Part shown: in pieces, positions 8,242-16,858 of the stretch
How positions within the stretch are numbered: the stretch's first letter is position 1
How the letters are laid out: every line of letters begins with the position of its first letter
NCBI RefSeq assembly: GCF_040702505.1
Contig: NZ_JBFBLC010000011.1
Span: 1-64,000, forward strand
Length of the DNA stretch: 64,000 nt
Direction: 5' to 3'
DNA from: Terrabacter sp040702505
GTDB taxonomy: Bacteria > Actinomycetota > Actinomycetes > Actinomycetales > Dermatophilaceae
Translations under genes and position numbers: made by a program
The notes under the pieces: generated by a model
What the model was told of the DNA's origin: nothing
The model's database searches: none
What the model saw: only the letters and a program-made list of their open reading frames with translations

Positions 8242-9006
8242 TCAGTGCGCGGTGGCTGCGTCCTGCGCGGCGAGCACGACGAGGTCGGCGACCTGCTCGG
8301 GATGGGTGAAGAGGTTGTTGTGCGAGCCGCCGAGCCGTGCCGTGCGCGTCCTCGGGGCCTTGACGGCCGACGCGGCGAGCCGGTCCAGCCACTCGAACGG
8401 GGCGTATGCGTCGTCGACCCCTGAGGTCAGCGTGACCGGTACCTTCAGGTGGGCGATGCGCTCGTCGGGCGCGTCCCGAAGTCCGGAGCCGAGGATGGCG
8501 AGGATCCCTGCCCGGCCGCGCCACGTCTCGGCGGGGTCGAGCTCATCCGGGCGGTCGCGCCGGTAGGCGAGCGTCGTGGCCAGGGCCAGGCCCGTGAGTC
8601 GGCGCTGCGGTGGGCAGAAGGTCGGGCCCGCCATGACCAGGGAGACGCCGGCGCGTCGCGCCCCCAGGGCGAGGGCTGCCGTGAGGGCCGCCTGCGCCCC
8701 GGTCGAGTGCCCCAGCACGACGACGGGACGTGCCGGCGCGTGGGTCTCGACCCAGCGCGCGGCCGTCAGGCCGATCGCGTTGATGTCGGGTCGCGCAGGC
8801 CAGGGCCGGTCCGACCCGAAGCCCGGCAGGTCGAGCACGGCGCACGACAGTCCGCGGGACGCCACGGCCGCCGCGGTCGGGCGCGTGTAGTGCGTCAGCC
8901 CGAGGCCGGGCAGCACGACGACGAGCGCCTTTGCGTCGCAAGGCCCGTCGTCGGCCCACAGGGAGCGGACGACGCGTCCCCGGATCGTCGACAGGTGCTG
9001 CTTCAC
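8242..9006 (-). CDS. alpha/beta hydrolase
   Basis: 254 residues with a standard alpha/beta-hydrolase fold. The oxyanion strand is VVVLPGLGLTHY, the nucleophile elbow GHSTG (Ser101), an acidic residue lies in TSGVDDAYAPFE and the catalytic His is in GGSHNNLF near the C-terminus, so the triad is complete. There is no signal peptide, so it is cytoplasmic. Substrate unknown. Translation starts at a GTG. It ends nine bases from the convergent PCD-VOC gene. Confidence 0.85.
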   Translation of the reverse strand: MKQHLSTIRGRVVRSLWADDGPCDAKALVVVLPGLGLTHYTRPTAAAVASRGLSCAVLDLPGFGSDRPWPARPDINAIGLTAARWVETHAPARPVVVLGHSTGAQAALTAALALGARRAGVSLVMAGPTFCPPQRRLTGLALATTLAYRRDRPDELDPAETWRGRAGILAILGSGLRDAPDERIAHLKVPVTLTSGVDDAYAPFEWLDRLAASAVKAPRTRTARLGGSHNNLFTHPEQVADLVVLAAQDAATAH

Positions 9007-9162
9007 GATCGCGACTCTAGGTCAGGCCCGCACGGTCGCCGCACACACCGGGGCAGTGCACACCTCGTGTCCGGCGTGTAGCGACCCCCGACGGGTGCAG
9101 CCGGCCCGGGCGTGCACCTCACCCGGGGCGTGGGCGGCTGGCCGGTGTGCGTGCGGCCGGAG
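9007..9162. other. intergenic region, nothing specific seen
   Basis: This 156-base gap follows the polysaccharide left arm and precedes the hydrolase gene on the minus strand. It presumably holds the hydrolase promoter, but I see no clear promoter, repeat or short gene in it. Confidence 0.4.
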
Positions 9163-10038
9163 TCAGTGGGGGAGCCGGGCGGGGGCCGGGGCGCTGGTGT
9201 CGAGCAGCGACCGGTCGGCCTCCACCGGCGCGGGGAGCAGGTGGCGGGCCCTCAGCGCGGCGGGCGCCCTGGGCGCCGCCGCCAGCACCCCGCGTACGCC
9301 ATGAGGGCTGCGAGAGAGCCGGGCGGCGGTCCGCGCGACCACGCGCCACGGCCGACGCATCAGCGCGGTCAGCACGGTGTTGCGGGCGATGCGGACGTGC
9401 CGCGCCGCCACGTCGCGGGTCGCCGAGGGGAAGTGGCGGGCGACGAGGGCCGGGGCGTAGCAGACGGCCCAGCCGAGGGACGCGAGGTCGAGGGCCAGGC
9501 GCTCCTCCTCGCCGGCGAAGAAGACGACCGGGTCGAAGCCGCCCGCCTGCAGGTAGGCGGTCCGGCGGACGACCGCGCCGCAGGCGATGAAGCCCAGCAC
9601 GCGCGGGCCCGGTTCCCCGTCGTGCGCGCCCAGCGGCGACTCGGCCATCTGCACGCACACCGGCTCGAGGGTCGCGTCGTCCCCGACGAGGATGCGGGCC
9701 CCGAGCAGCCCCAGCCCTGGATCCGCGTCGAGCAGGTCCGCGGCCAGGTCGAGCGCACCGGGCTCCCACCACGAGTCGTCGTCGGCGAACGCGACGTAGG
9801 GCGTGCCGGCCTGCTCCACCCCGAGGTTGCGGGCGACCGCGCCGGCGTTGCGCGGCAGCCGGATCACCCGCACCTCGGGGAAGGCGAGTTCGACCTCGTC
9901 GGGCGTGCCGTCGTCGGAGGCGTTGTCCACCAGGATGACGGGGTGGGGCGGATGGTGCGGGAGCGAGACGCGCAGGTCGTCCCAGCGGTTGCGGGTCGCG
10001 ACGACGACAGTGACCCGGGCGCCCGAGTCGGTGCTCAC
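9163..10038 (-). CDS. family 2 glycosyltransferase
   Basis: 291 residues with a GT-A fold. The nucleotide-binding strand VTVVVATRNRWDDL is followed by ILVDNASDDGTPD, then NLGVEQAGTPYVAFADDDSWW with the DDD metal motif, and FFAGEEERLALDLASLGW as the acceptor-side acidic motif. It lacks membrane segments. The GTG start at 10038 overlaps the stop of the previous glycosyltransferase by four bases, which favours it over a longer start at 10095. It is the last gene of the minus-strand arm of the heptose polysaccharide locus. The sugar it transfers is unknown. Confidence 0.88.
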   Translation of the reverse strand: MSTDSGARVTVVVATRNRWDDLRVSLPHHPPHPVILVDNASDDGTPDEVELAFPEVRVIRLPRNAGAVARNLGVEQAGTPYVAFADDDSWWEPGALDLAADLLDADPGLGLLGARILVGDDATLEPVCVQMAESPLGAHDGEPGPRVLGFIACGAVVRRTAYLQAGGFDPVVFFAGEEERLALDLASLGWAVCYAPALVARHFPSATRDVAARHVRIARNTVLTALMRRPWRVVARTAARLSRSPHGVRGVLAAAPRAPAALRARHLLPAPVEADRSLLDTSAPAPARLPH

Positions 10039-11024
10039 GGTGCTGATCCCGGCAGTGACTGCCCGGCGTGGACGGCGGCGAGCACGGCGTCCCACTCGTG
10101 GAGGAAGCGCTTGAGCCCGAAGCGGTGCAGCGCGTGCTCCCGGGCGCGGGCACCCATCGCGCGGGCCAGGTCCGCGTCATGGAGCAGGTCGCGCACGCTG
10201 GCAGCCAGCTCCTCGGGACGGGTGCTGACGATCCCGGCCTCCGGCGGCACGGCGATCGCGCTCTCGGTGCTCGCGACGACGACGACCGGCATGCCCAGCG
10301 TCATCGCCTCGACGAGGGACAGCCCGAGCGACGTCCAGCGGTTCGGGTGCAGGTAGACGCGCCGCCGAGCCATCTCGGTGTGGAGCCGCTCCTGGTCGAG
10401 GTCCTCGAAGGTCCTGAGGCCGGCCGGGACGTCCGGCAGGTCCCGGAGCGCGTGGGCCTTCATGCCGAACACGTCGACCGGGTGTCGGCGCGCCAGGTCG
10501 ACGACGAGGTCGGTGCCGACGGCCCGCCCGCGGCGCACCGGCTCGTTCACGACGACGGCGGCGCGCTCGAGCTCACCCGTGTAGCGGTGGCCCGGGTCGA
10601 CGATCCCGTGGTCGATGACCGTGAACGGCGCCTGCCCGTTGTCCCAGAGCAGGGCGTTGAAGTCGGTGACGTGCACGACGGGGATGCGCCGCTGGTCGGC
10701 CAGCGGGTGCCGGTCGAAGGGCACCCGGCCCCCCGGCACGTTGTGCTCGAGGTAGACGGCCGGCAGGTCCTGGCCGGGTCGGCGCCCGGTCCACTGCCGG
10801 ACGAGGTCGAGCTCGTGCGGGCGCTGCAGGACGACGACGTCGAGGTCCTCGTCGCCCAGGCGCTCCGGGGCGACCTCGCGCACGGTGTCGGGCCAGTCCC
10901 ACGACTGGGCACGGCCGACGCCGTCCGGGCCGCGGTCGGGCAGGACGGGGACGACGTAGTCGTGCGGGCCCTGCACGAAACCGGTGGTCCACGAGCCGTG
11001 GACGTGCCAGAGGAGGATGCGCAC
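10035..11024 (-). CDS. GT-B type (family 4-like) glycosyltransferase
   Basis: 329 residues with a GT-B layout. The N-terminal Rossmann half begins RILLWHVHGSW; the C-terminal half carries the donor-binding block HPNRWTSLGLSLVEAMTLGMPVVVVASTESA. The EAM/ELVEA-type acidic motif of family 4 is present. No transmembrane segments are seen. It follows the UDP-glucose dehydrogenase gene by six bases and overlaps the next glycosyltransferase by four, so the three form one operon. Its likely role is one linkage of the surface glycan. Confidence 0.85.
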   Translation of the reverse strand: MRILLWHVHGSWTTGFVQGPHDYVVPVLPDRGPDGVGRAQSWDWPDTVREVAPERLGDEDLDVVVLQRPHELDLVRQWTGRRPGQDLPAVYLEHNVPGGRVPFDRHPLADQRRIPVVHVTDFNALLWDNGQAPFTVIDHGIVDPGHRYTGELERAAVVVNEPVRRGRAVGTDLVVDLARRHPVDVFGMKAHALRDLPDVPAGLRTFEDLDQERLHTEMARRRVYLHPNRWTSLGLSLVEAMTLGMPVVVVASTESAIAVPPEAGIVSTRPEELAASVRDLLHDADLARAMGARAREHALHRFGLKRFLHEWDAVLAAVHAGQSLPGSAP

Positions 11025-11030
11025 GTGCCG

Positions 11031-12374
11031 TCACCCGGCCTTCCGGGAAGCCGCTCGCGGGGTGGTCTCACCGCGACCGAAGGCGTGGACCTGCCAGCCG
11101 GCGCGGGACCAGCGAGCGGGGTCGAGGACGAGGCGCCCGTCGACGACGACCCTGCGCGCGACGACGCGGCCCAACGTGGCCGGGTCGAGCTGCGCGAACT
11201 CGGGCCACTCCGTGAGGACCAGCGTGACTTCCGCTGCCGCACAAGCGGACTCGGCGCTGTCGGCCGTGTCCAGGTCGATGCGGTCACGGAGGTGGCGGGC
11301 AGCTTGGGGGTCGAAGACACGTACGCACGCACCAAGCCGGGCGATCGAGGTGGCCACGGCCAGCGCGGGGGAGTCGCGCACGTCGTCGGAGTCGGCCTTG
11401 AAGGCGGCCCCCAGCACCGCGACGTTGCGGCCCCGCGGGTGCCCGTCGAGCAGGCGCACGGTGAGGTCGACCGCGCGCTGTCGCTGGTGGATGTTGACCG
11501 AGTCGACGGCCCCCAGCAGCTCCGAGGCGGAGTCCACGCCGAGCTCGGCGGCCCGGCTCGCGAAGGCGCGGAGGTCCTTGGGCAGGCAGCCGCCGCCGAA
11601 ACCGATGCCCGGGGAGAGGTACCGCGAGCCGATCCGGGCATCGAGGCCCAGGATCTCGGTGAGGCGCTCGATGTCCGCGTCGGCGACCTCGCACACCTCC
11701 GCGAGCATGTTGACCAGGGAGATGCGGCTCGCGAGCATGACGTTGGCCGACGCCTTCGCGAGCTCGGCGGTCTGCAGGTCGGTGCGGACCGCGCGTATGC
11801 CGTCGCGCAGCACCGGCGCGTAGACCTCGCGCAGTCGCGCCTCGGCGGCGTCGGAGGCAACGCCGAGCACCAGCCGGTCGGGGCGCAGCGAGTCCTCGAC
11901 CGCGTGCGCCTCGCGGAGGAACTCCGGGTTCCAGGCGACCTCGACGCCGTGCCCCGGCGCCACGAGCTCGTCGAGTCGCTCCTGCACGAGGGAGGCGGTG
12001 CCGACGGGCACGGTCGACTTGCCGACGACCAGGGCTCCGCGGCGAAGGTGCGGGGCGAGCGCCTCGACCGCCTGCCAGAGCGCCCCGAGGTCGGCGCCGT
12101 GCCCGGAGTCCAGCTGGGGCGTGCCCACGCAGAGGAAATGGACGTCGGCGTCCGACACCGCCGACAGGTCGGTGCTGAAGGTGAGGCGTCCCGCGCGCAC
12201 GCCGTCGCGGAGCAGCTCGTCGAAGCCCGGCTCGTGGAAGGGCGCCACGGCGGCGCCGAGCTGCGCCACTCGGGCCGGGTCGACGTCGATGCCGACGACG
12301 TTGTGGCTCCAGCTCGCGAGGGCGGCGGCGTGGGTCGCGCCGAGGTATCCGGCGCCGATCACGGAGATACGCAC
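11031..12374 (-). CDS. ugd: UDP-glucose 6-dehydrogenase
   Basis: 447 residues. The NAD-binding motif ISVIGAGYLGATHA starts at residue 3, the middle domain contains NPEFLREAHAVED, and the catalytic cysteine lies in GIGFGGGCLPKDLRA (Cys ~263). The C-terminal UDP-binding domain has VAVLGAAFKADSDDVRDSPAL. It oxidises UDP-glucose to UDP-glucuronate. The UDP-xylose synthase-like gene at the far end of the locus would use that product. The GTG start at 12374 puts the Rossmann strand right at the N-terminus; longer starts run into the divergent promoter region. It is the first gene of the minus-strand arm. Confidence 0.93.
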   Translation of the reverse strand: MRISVIGAGYLGATHAAALASWSHNVVGIDVDPARVAQLGAAVAPFHEPGFDELLRDGVRAGRLTFSTDLSAVSDADVHFLCVGTPQLDSGHGADLGALWQAVEALAPHLRRGALVVGKSTVPVGTASLVQERLDELVAPGHGVEVAWNPEFLREAHAVEDSLRPDRLVLGVASDAAEARLREVYAPVLRDGIRAVRTDLQTAELAKASANVMLASRISLVNMLAEVCEVADADIERLTEILGLDARIGSRYLSPGIGFGGGCLPKDLRAFASRAAELGVDSASELLGAVDSVNIHQRQRAVDLTVRLLDGHPRGRNVAVLGAAFKADSDDVRDSPALAVATSIARLGACVRVFDPQAARHLRDRIDLDTADSAESACAAAEVTLVLTEWPEFAQLDPATLGRVVARRVVVDGRLVLDPARWSRAGWQVHAFGRGETTPRAASRKAG

Positions 12375-12390
12375 GCCCGGCTCTTTCCCG

Positions 12391-12545
12391 CTTCTCGGGT
12401 CGCCAAACGCCCAGGGCTTCGCGCCGGCCCGGCGCTCGCGTGCTGGCGCGGCCGGGCAAAACGGGCCAATCCGAGCACGAGAAGCACTTCTCCACCGAGA
12501 AGCGGTTTGACGGCACCGAGAAGTGGGCACCGCTTCTCCGAGAAG
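12391..12545. promoter_or_regulatory. divergent promoter region with repeated GAGAAG half-sites
   Basis: GAGAAG occurs at 12479, 12497, 12518 and 12540, and its complement CTTCTC at 12391, 12487 and 12533. All lie between the divergent ugd and carbamoyltransferase genes. The copies at 12479/12487 and 12533/12540 form close inverted pairs. The stretch 12451-12480 is locally less GC-rich and may hold the promoters. Clustered half-sites suggest a regulator controlling both arms of the locus; no regulator gene is adjacent. Confidence 0.5.
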
Positions 12546-12573
12546 CACCACACCCACCTGTCCAGGAGGCGTC

Positions 12574-14208
12574 GTGAAGGTCCTCGGAGTCAACGCGCTG
12601 TTCCACGACCCCGCGGCGGCGCTCGTCGTCGACGGGGTCACGGTCGCCGCGCTGGAGGAGGAGCGGCTGTCTCGCCGCAAGCACGGCCACCGCCCGGTTC
12701 CCTTCGCCGCGTGGGAGGTTCCCGAGCTGGCGGCACGCTGGTGCCTCGAGGAGGCCGGCCTCGAGCCGTCCGATCTCGACGCGGTCGCCTACTCCTACGA
12801 CCCTGCGCTCGCGGAGCCGGCGGACGAGCTGGGGCTGCACGACCCGTGGGACCACCTTCGCCAGACCTACGCACAGCGTGTCCCGTCGTTCCTCGCGAGC
12901 GCGCTCCCCGGGCTCGACCCCGCCTGCGTACGCTTCGTCCCCCACCACGTGGCCCACGCCGCCTCCGGGGCCCTCGCCGCACCGAGCGGTGACACCGACG
13001 TGCTCGTCCTCGACGGTCGTGGCGAGCGCGCCAGCCACCTCGCCGGGCACTACTCCGATGGGGCACTGGAAACGCTTGCGACGCAACGACTTCCGCACTC
13101 TCTGGGTCTGCTCTACGAGGACGTCACGCAGCACCTCGGCTTCCTGCGCAGCAGCGACGAGTTCAAGGTGATGGCCCTCGCGTCCTACGGCACCCCCCAG
13201 TTCGCCGACGAGCTCAGGCGGGCCGTCACGACGACCGGCGACGGCGGCTTCCGGACCGAGCCCATCGACTGGGGATCCCTGGCCAAGCCACGGGGCCCCG
13301 ACGACCCGTGGACGCAGGAGCACGCCGACCTCGCGGCGAGCGTGCAGGCCCGGCTCGAGGAGGTGCTGCTCGAGCTCGTCGGCTGGCTGCACGACCGGAC
13401 GGGCGCGCGCCGCCTGGCTCTCGCCGGCGGCGTCGCGCTGAACTGCGTGGCCAACACCCGCTTGCACGCAGACGGGCCCTACGACGACGTCTGGGTGCAG
13501 CCGGCGGCCGGTGACGCGGGCACGGCCCTCGGGGCCGCGCTCACCGTCGCCTCCGACGGCGGTGACCGGTGCGCCCCGATGCCGGGTGCCGACCTCGGCC
13601 GATCCTGGAGCGACGACGAGCTGGAGGGCGTGCTGCGGACGGCCCGGGTGCCCTACGAACGGTCGAAGGACGTGGCACGCGAGGTTGCCGAGTGCCTCGC
13701 GGCAGACGGCATCGTCGCGTGGTTCCAGGGGCGCAGCGAGTACGGTCCCCGAGCCCTCGGGCACCGCTCGCTGCTCGCGCACCCGGGGCGGGAGCAGAAC
13801 CTGGAACGCCTCAACGACGTCAAGGGCCGCGAGCAGTTCCGGCCCGTCGCCCCGATGGTCCTGGCCGAGCGGGCGCAGCAGATCTTCGGCCGAGGCCCCC
13901 TGCCCTCGCCCTACATGCTCTTCGTGCACGACGTCGCCGCCGAGTGGCGCGACCGGATCCCCGCCGTGGTGCACGTCGACGGGACGGCTCGCGTCCAGAC
14001 GGTCGATGCCCACGACGAGCCCCTCGTGGCCCGCATGCTCTCGGCCTTCGAGGAGCTGTCCGGCATCCCGGTCGTCGTCAACACCAGCCTCAACACCGCA
14101 GGCCGGCCCATGGTCGACAGTCCGCGGGACGCGCTGGAGTGCTTCGGCTCGGCTCCCGTCGACCTCCTCGCGATGGGCCCCTTCGTCGTGCGGCGGCCCC
14201 GGGCATGA
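12574..14208 (+). CDS. NodU/CmcH-family carbamoyltransferase
   Basis: 544 residues. The N-terminal half is Kae1/TobZ-like (VLGVNALFHDPAAALV, EEERLSRRKHGH, HHVAHAASG, VLVLDGRGE). The C-terminal half has the carbamoyl-transfer blocks GRSEYGPRALGHRSLLA, EQFRPVAPMV and NTSLNTAGRPMVDSP. Such enzymes use carbamoyl phosphate and ATP to O-carbamoylate sugars, nodulation factors or antibiotics; here a glycan sugar such as heptose is the likely acceptor. AGGAGG (12564-12569) precedes the GTG at 12574 by four bases. It is the first gene of the plus-strand arm and overlaps the next by four bases. Confidence 0.9.
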   Translation: MKVLGVNALFHDPAAALVVDGVTVAALEEERLSRRKHGHRPVPFAAWEVPELAARWCLEEAGLEPSDLDAVAYSYDPALAEPADELGLHDPWDHLRQTYAQRVPSFLASALPGLDPACVRFVPHHVAHAASGALAAPSGDTDVLVLDGRGERASHLAGHYSDGALETLATQRLPHSLGLLYEDVTQHLGFLRSSDEFKVMALASYGTPQFADELRRAVTTTGDGGFRTEPIDWGSLAKPRGPDDPWTQEHADLAASVQARLEEVLLELVGWLHDRTGARRLALAGGVALNCVANTRLHADGPYDDVWVQPAAGDAGTALGAALTVASDGGDRCAPMPGADLGRSWSDDELEGVLRTARVPYERSKDVAREVAECLAADGIVAWFQGRSEYGPRALGHRSLLAHPGREQNLERLNDVKGREQFRPVAPMVLAERAQQIFGRGPLPSPYMLFVHDVAAEWRDRIPAVVHVDGTARVQTVDAHDEPLVARMLSAFEELSGIPVVVNTSLNTAGRPMVDSPRDALECFGSAPVDLLAMGPFVVRRPRA

Positions 14209-15755
14209 CGACCAGCCAGGCCGGCACCACCGACGGCACCGGCGAGCCGGGCGCTGGAGAGCCGGTCACCACGATCGTCGTCCCGACCATCGGTCGGGAC
14301 ACCCTGCTGACCCTGCTCGAGCGCCTCGCCGGGCAGTCCACCACGGTGACGGCCCCCGTCCTGCTCGTCGATGACCGCCGCGAGGACCACCCCGTGGCTC
14401 CGCCTGCGTGGTTCGACGAGCTGCCCTTCCCCGTGACGGTCCTGCGCAGTGGCGGTCGGGGTCCCGCCGCGGCGCGCAACCTCGGCTGGCGCCACGCCCG
14501 CACGCCCTGGGTCTCGTTCGTCGACGACGACGTGCTGCCCGGGGAGGACTGGTACGCACATCTTCTCGAGGACCTCCGCCGAGCCGGCCCCGACGTCGTC
14601 GGCTCGCAGGGCCGTCTGAAGGTCCCGTTGCCGGTCGACCGCCGTCCCACCGACTGGGAGCGCTCGACGGCCGGTCTCGAGGGAGCGCTGTGGATCACCG
14701 CTGACATGTCCTTCCGCCGTGCGGTGCTCGCGGCGGTCGGTGGCTTCGACGAGCGCTTCCCTCGCGCCTACCGCGAGGACGTCGACCTCGGGCTGCGGGC
14801 CACGGAGGCCGGTGGCCGCATCGAGTGGGGCGAGCGCGAGGTGCTCCACCCCGTGCGTCCCGCCGACGACTGGGTCAGCGTCCGCCGCCAGAACGGCAAC
14901 CTCGACGACGCGCTGATGCGGCGGCTGCACGGTCGCGACTGGCGGGCCCGCACCCACGCCGCCCGGGGCCGGCTGCCGCTCCACGTGGCCACGGTGGCCG
15001 CGGGCATGACATCACTGGCGGCCACCGTGCTCGGACGCCGCCGCGCTGCCACCGTGGCCGGCCTCGGCTGGGCAGCCCTGACCGCTGAGTTCCTCACCGC
15101 CCGTGTGCGTCCCGGCCCGCGTGACCGCCGTGAGGTCGCGAGGATGGCCGCCACGAGTGTCGCCATCCCCTTCGCCGCCGTGGCGTATGCCGTCCGCGGC
15201 CGTCTGCGGCACCGCACGGTGGAGCCGTGGCGGGGCACCCCCGACCTCGTCCTGCTCGACCGGGACGGCACGATCGTGCACGACGTCCCGTACAACTCCG
15301 ACCCGGACGCCGTCCGACCCGTCGACGGCGCCCGGGAGTCGCTGGACCGCCTGCGCGCCAACGGGATCCGGATCGGCGTGGTGACCAACCAGTCCGGCGT
15401 CGGCCGGGGCCTGCTCACCGAGGACGAGCTCCACGCCGTCAACGCGCGCGTCGAGCAGCTGCTCGGGCCCTTCGACGTCTGGAACCAGTGCCTGCACGCC
15501 CCCGACGAGGGCTGCGACTGCCGCAAGCCCGAGCCGGGCCTCGTCCTCGACGCCTGTGCCCGGCTCGGCGTGGACCCCGGCCGCACCGTCGTCGTCGGTG
15601 ACATCCGCTCCGACATGGCCGCCGCAGGGGCCGCCGGGGCTGTCGGGGTGCTCGTGCCCAACGGCGCCACCCGCCGGGAAGAGGTCGACGAGGCAACGCT
15701 CGTGGCGCCCGACCTCGGCTCGGCGGTCGACGCGCTGCTGGGAGGTCGCTGGTGA
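14205..15755 (+). CDS. family 2 glycosyltransferase fused to GmhB-like heptose bisphosphate phosphatase
   Basis: 516 residues. Residues ~20-300 are a GT-A glycosyltransferase (TTIVVPTIGRDTLL, GPAAARNLGWRHARTPWVSFVDDDV with the DDD motif, YREDVDLGLRATEAGG), with a weakly hydrophobic stretch around 255-325. Residues ~345-510 are a HAD phosphatase with LLDRDGTIVHDVPYN (nucleophile and acid Asp), VVTNQSGVGRG and VVGDIRSDMAAAG. A CLH...CDC segment is the zinc loop of GmhB (D-glycero-D-manno-heptose 1,7-bisphosphate 7-phosphatase). ATGA overlap with the carbamoyltransferase fixes the start. With GmhA and HldE nearby, the HAD half should supply the phosphatase step of ADP-heptose synthesis. Confidence 0.9.
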   Translation: MTTSQAGTTDGTGEPGAGEPVTTIVVPTIGRDTLLTLLERLAGQSTTVTAPVLLVDDRREDHPVAPPAWFDELPFPVTVLRSGGRGPAAARNLGWRHARTPWVSFVDDDVLPGEDWYAHLLEDLRRAGPDVVGSQGRLKVPLPVDRRPTDWERSTAGLEGALWITADMSFRRAVLAAVGGFDERFPRAYREDVDLGLRATEAGGRIEWGEREVLHPVRPADDWVSVRRQNGNLDDALMRRLHGRDWRARTHAARGRLPLHVATVAAGMTSLAATVLGRRRAATVAGLGWAALTAEFLTARVRPGPRDRREVARMAATSVAIPFAAVAYAVRGRLRHRTVEPWRGTPDLVLLDRDGTIVHDVPYNSDPDAVRPVDGARESLDRLRANGIRIGVVTNQSGVGRGLLTEDELHAVNARVEQLLGPFDVWNQCLHAPDEGCDCRKPEPGLVLDACARLGVDPGRTVVVGDIRSDMAAAGAAGAVGVLVPNGATRREEVDEATLVAPDLGSAVDALLGGRW

Positions 15756-16858
15756 GCCACGTGCTGGTCGTCCGGCTCGACAACGCCGGAGACGTCCTCG
15801 TCGCAGGGCCGGCCGTCCGTGCCGTTGCCGCGGGAGCCGACCGGGTGACGCTCGTGTGCGGACCCCACGGGGCCGCGGCCGGTGAGCTGCTGCCCGGCGT
15901 CGACGAGGTGGTGACGTGGGGCTGCCCCTGGATCGACCCGAGCCCGGCACCGGTCGAGCCCGCGCACATGGACGCGCTCGTCGAGCTGGTCCGGATGCTG
16001 GCGCCGGACCGGGCCCTCGTCCTCACATCCTTCCACCAGTCGCCGCTGCCGACCGCCCTGCTCCTGCGCCTCGCCGGCGTCCCCTGGGTCGGGGCCGCGA
16101 GCACCGACTACCCCGGCAGCCTGCTCGACCTGCGGCACCAGCCACCGGACGACCTCCACGAGGTGGAGCGGGCCCTGTCGCTCGTCCGTGCCGCCGGCTA
16201 CGAGCTGCCCGACGGCGACGACGGCCGGCTCGCCGTGCGGCCACCGCAGGCGCCCTGGCTGCCGTGGGTCGCGTCGGCGCCGTGGTCCGACGGCTTCGTC
16301 GTCCTGCACCCCGGCGCCTCGGTGCCCGCCCGCGCGTGGCCCGAGCACCGGTGGCAGGAGCTTGCACGGCTCCTCTCAGACCGTGGACGCCAGGTCGTCG
16401 TGACCGGTGGCCCCGGGGAGCGGGCGCTCACGGCGAGGGTCGCGGCGGCATACGGCAGCGGTGACGTGCTCGACCTCGGAGGGCAGACGACGCTCGGCGA
16501 GCTCGCCGGTGTCCTCGGCGCCGCGTCGGTGGTCGTGGCGGCCAACACGGGTCCGGCGCACCTGGCGGCAGCCGTCCGGACCCCGGTGGTCTCGCTCTTC
16601 GCACCCACGGTGCCGTTCGAGAGGTGGCGGCCGTGGGGGGTGCCCGTCGTGGCACTGGGCCGGGGCGACGCGCCCTGTCGTGGAACCCGGGTCACGACGT
16701 GCCCCTTCCCCGGCCACCCGTGCCTGACGTCGGTCGCCGCCTCCGAGGCGTGCCAGGCCGTCGAGGCGCTTGCGCCGCAACGACGTCCGTCGCTCGCCTC
16801 GCCAGAACCATTGGAAGACAGAGCCGTCCGCCAGACCGTCCCAGGAGGTACGTCATGA
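15752..16858 (+). CDS. family 9 glycosyltransferase (heptosyltransferase-like)
   Basis: 368 residues of the GT-B heptosyltransferase family. It opens with VLVVRLDNAGDVLVAGPAVRAV, has the interdomain block FVVLHPGASVPARAWPEHRW, and the donor-site block VVAANTGPAHLAAAVRTPVVSLFAPT. In LPS bacteria this family transfers heptose from ADP-heptose. GTGA overlap with the preceding fusion gene and GGAGG (15741-15745) support the start. A paralogue closes the operon. The heptose donor is inferred from the pathway genes present. Confidence 0.9.
   Translation: MSHVLVVRLDNAGDVLVAGPAVRAVAAGADRVTLVCGPHGAAAGELLPGVDEVVTWGCPWIDPSPAPVEPAHMDALVELVRMLAPDRALVLTSFHQSPLPTALLLRLAGVPWVGAASTDYPGSLLDLRHQPPDDLHEVERALSLVRAAGYELPDGDDGRLAVRPPQAPWLPWVASAPWSDGFVVLHPGASVPARAWPEHRWQELARLLSDRGRQVVVTGGPGERALTARVAAAYGSGDVLDLGGQTTLGELAGVLGAASVVVAANTGPAHLAAAVRTPVVSLFAPTVPFERWRPWGVPVVALGRGDAPCRGTRVTTCPFPGHPCLTSVAASEACQAVEALAPQRRPSLASPEPLEDRAVRQTVPGGTS

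Noticed and set aside
10068..12992. A 974-codon open frame opposite the left arm of the glycan locus
   Set aside because: It overlaps ugd and two glycosyltransferase genes with clear motifs; its own product has no recognisable domain.
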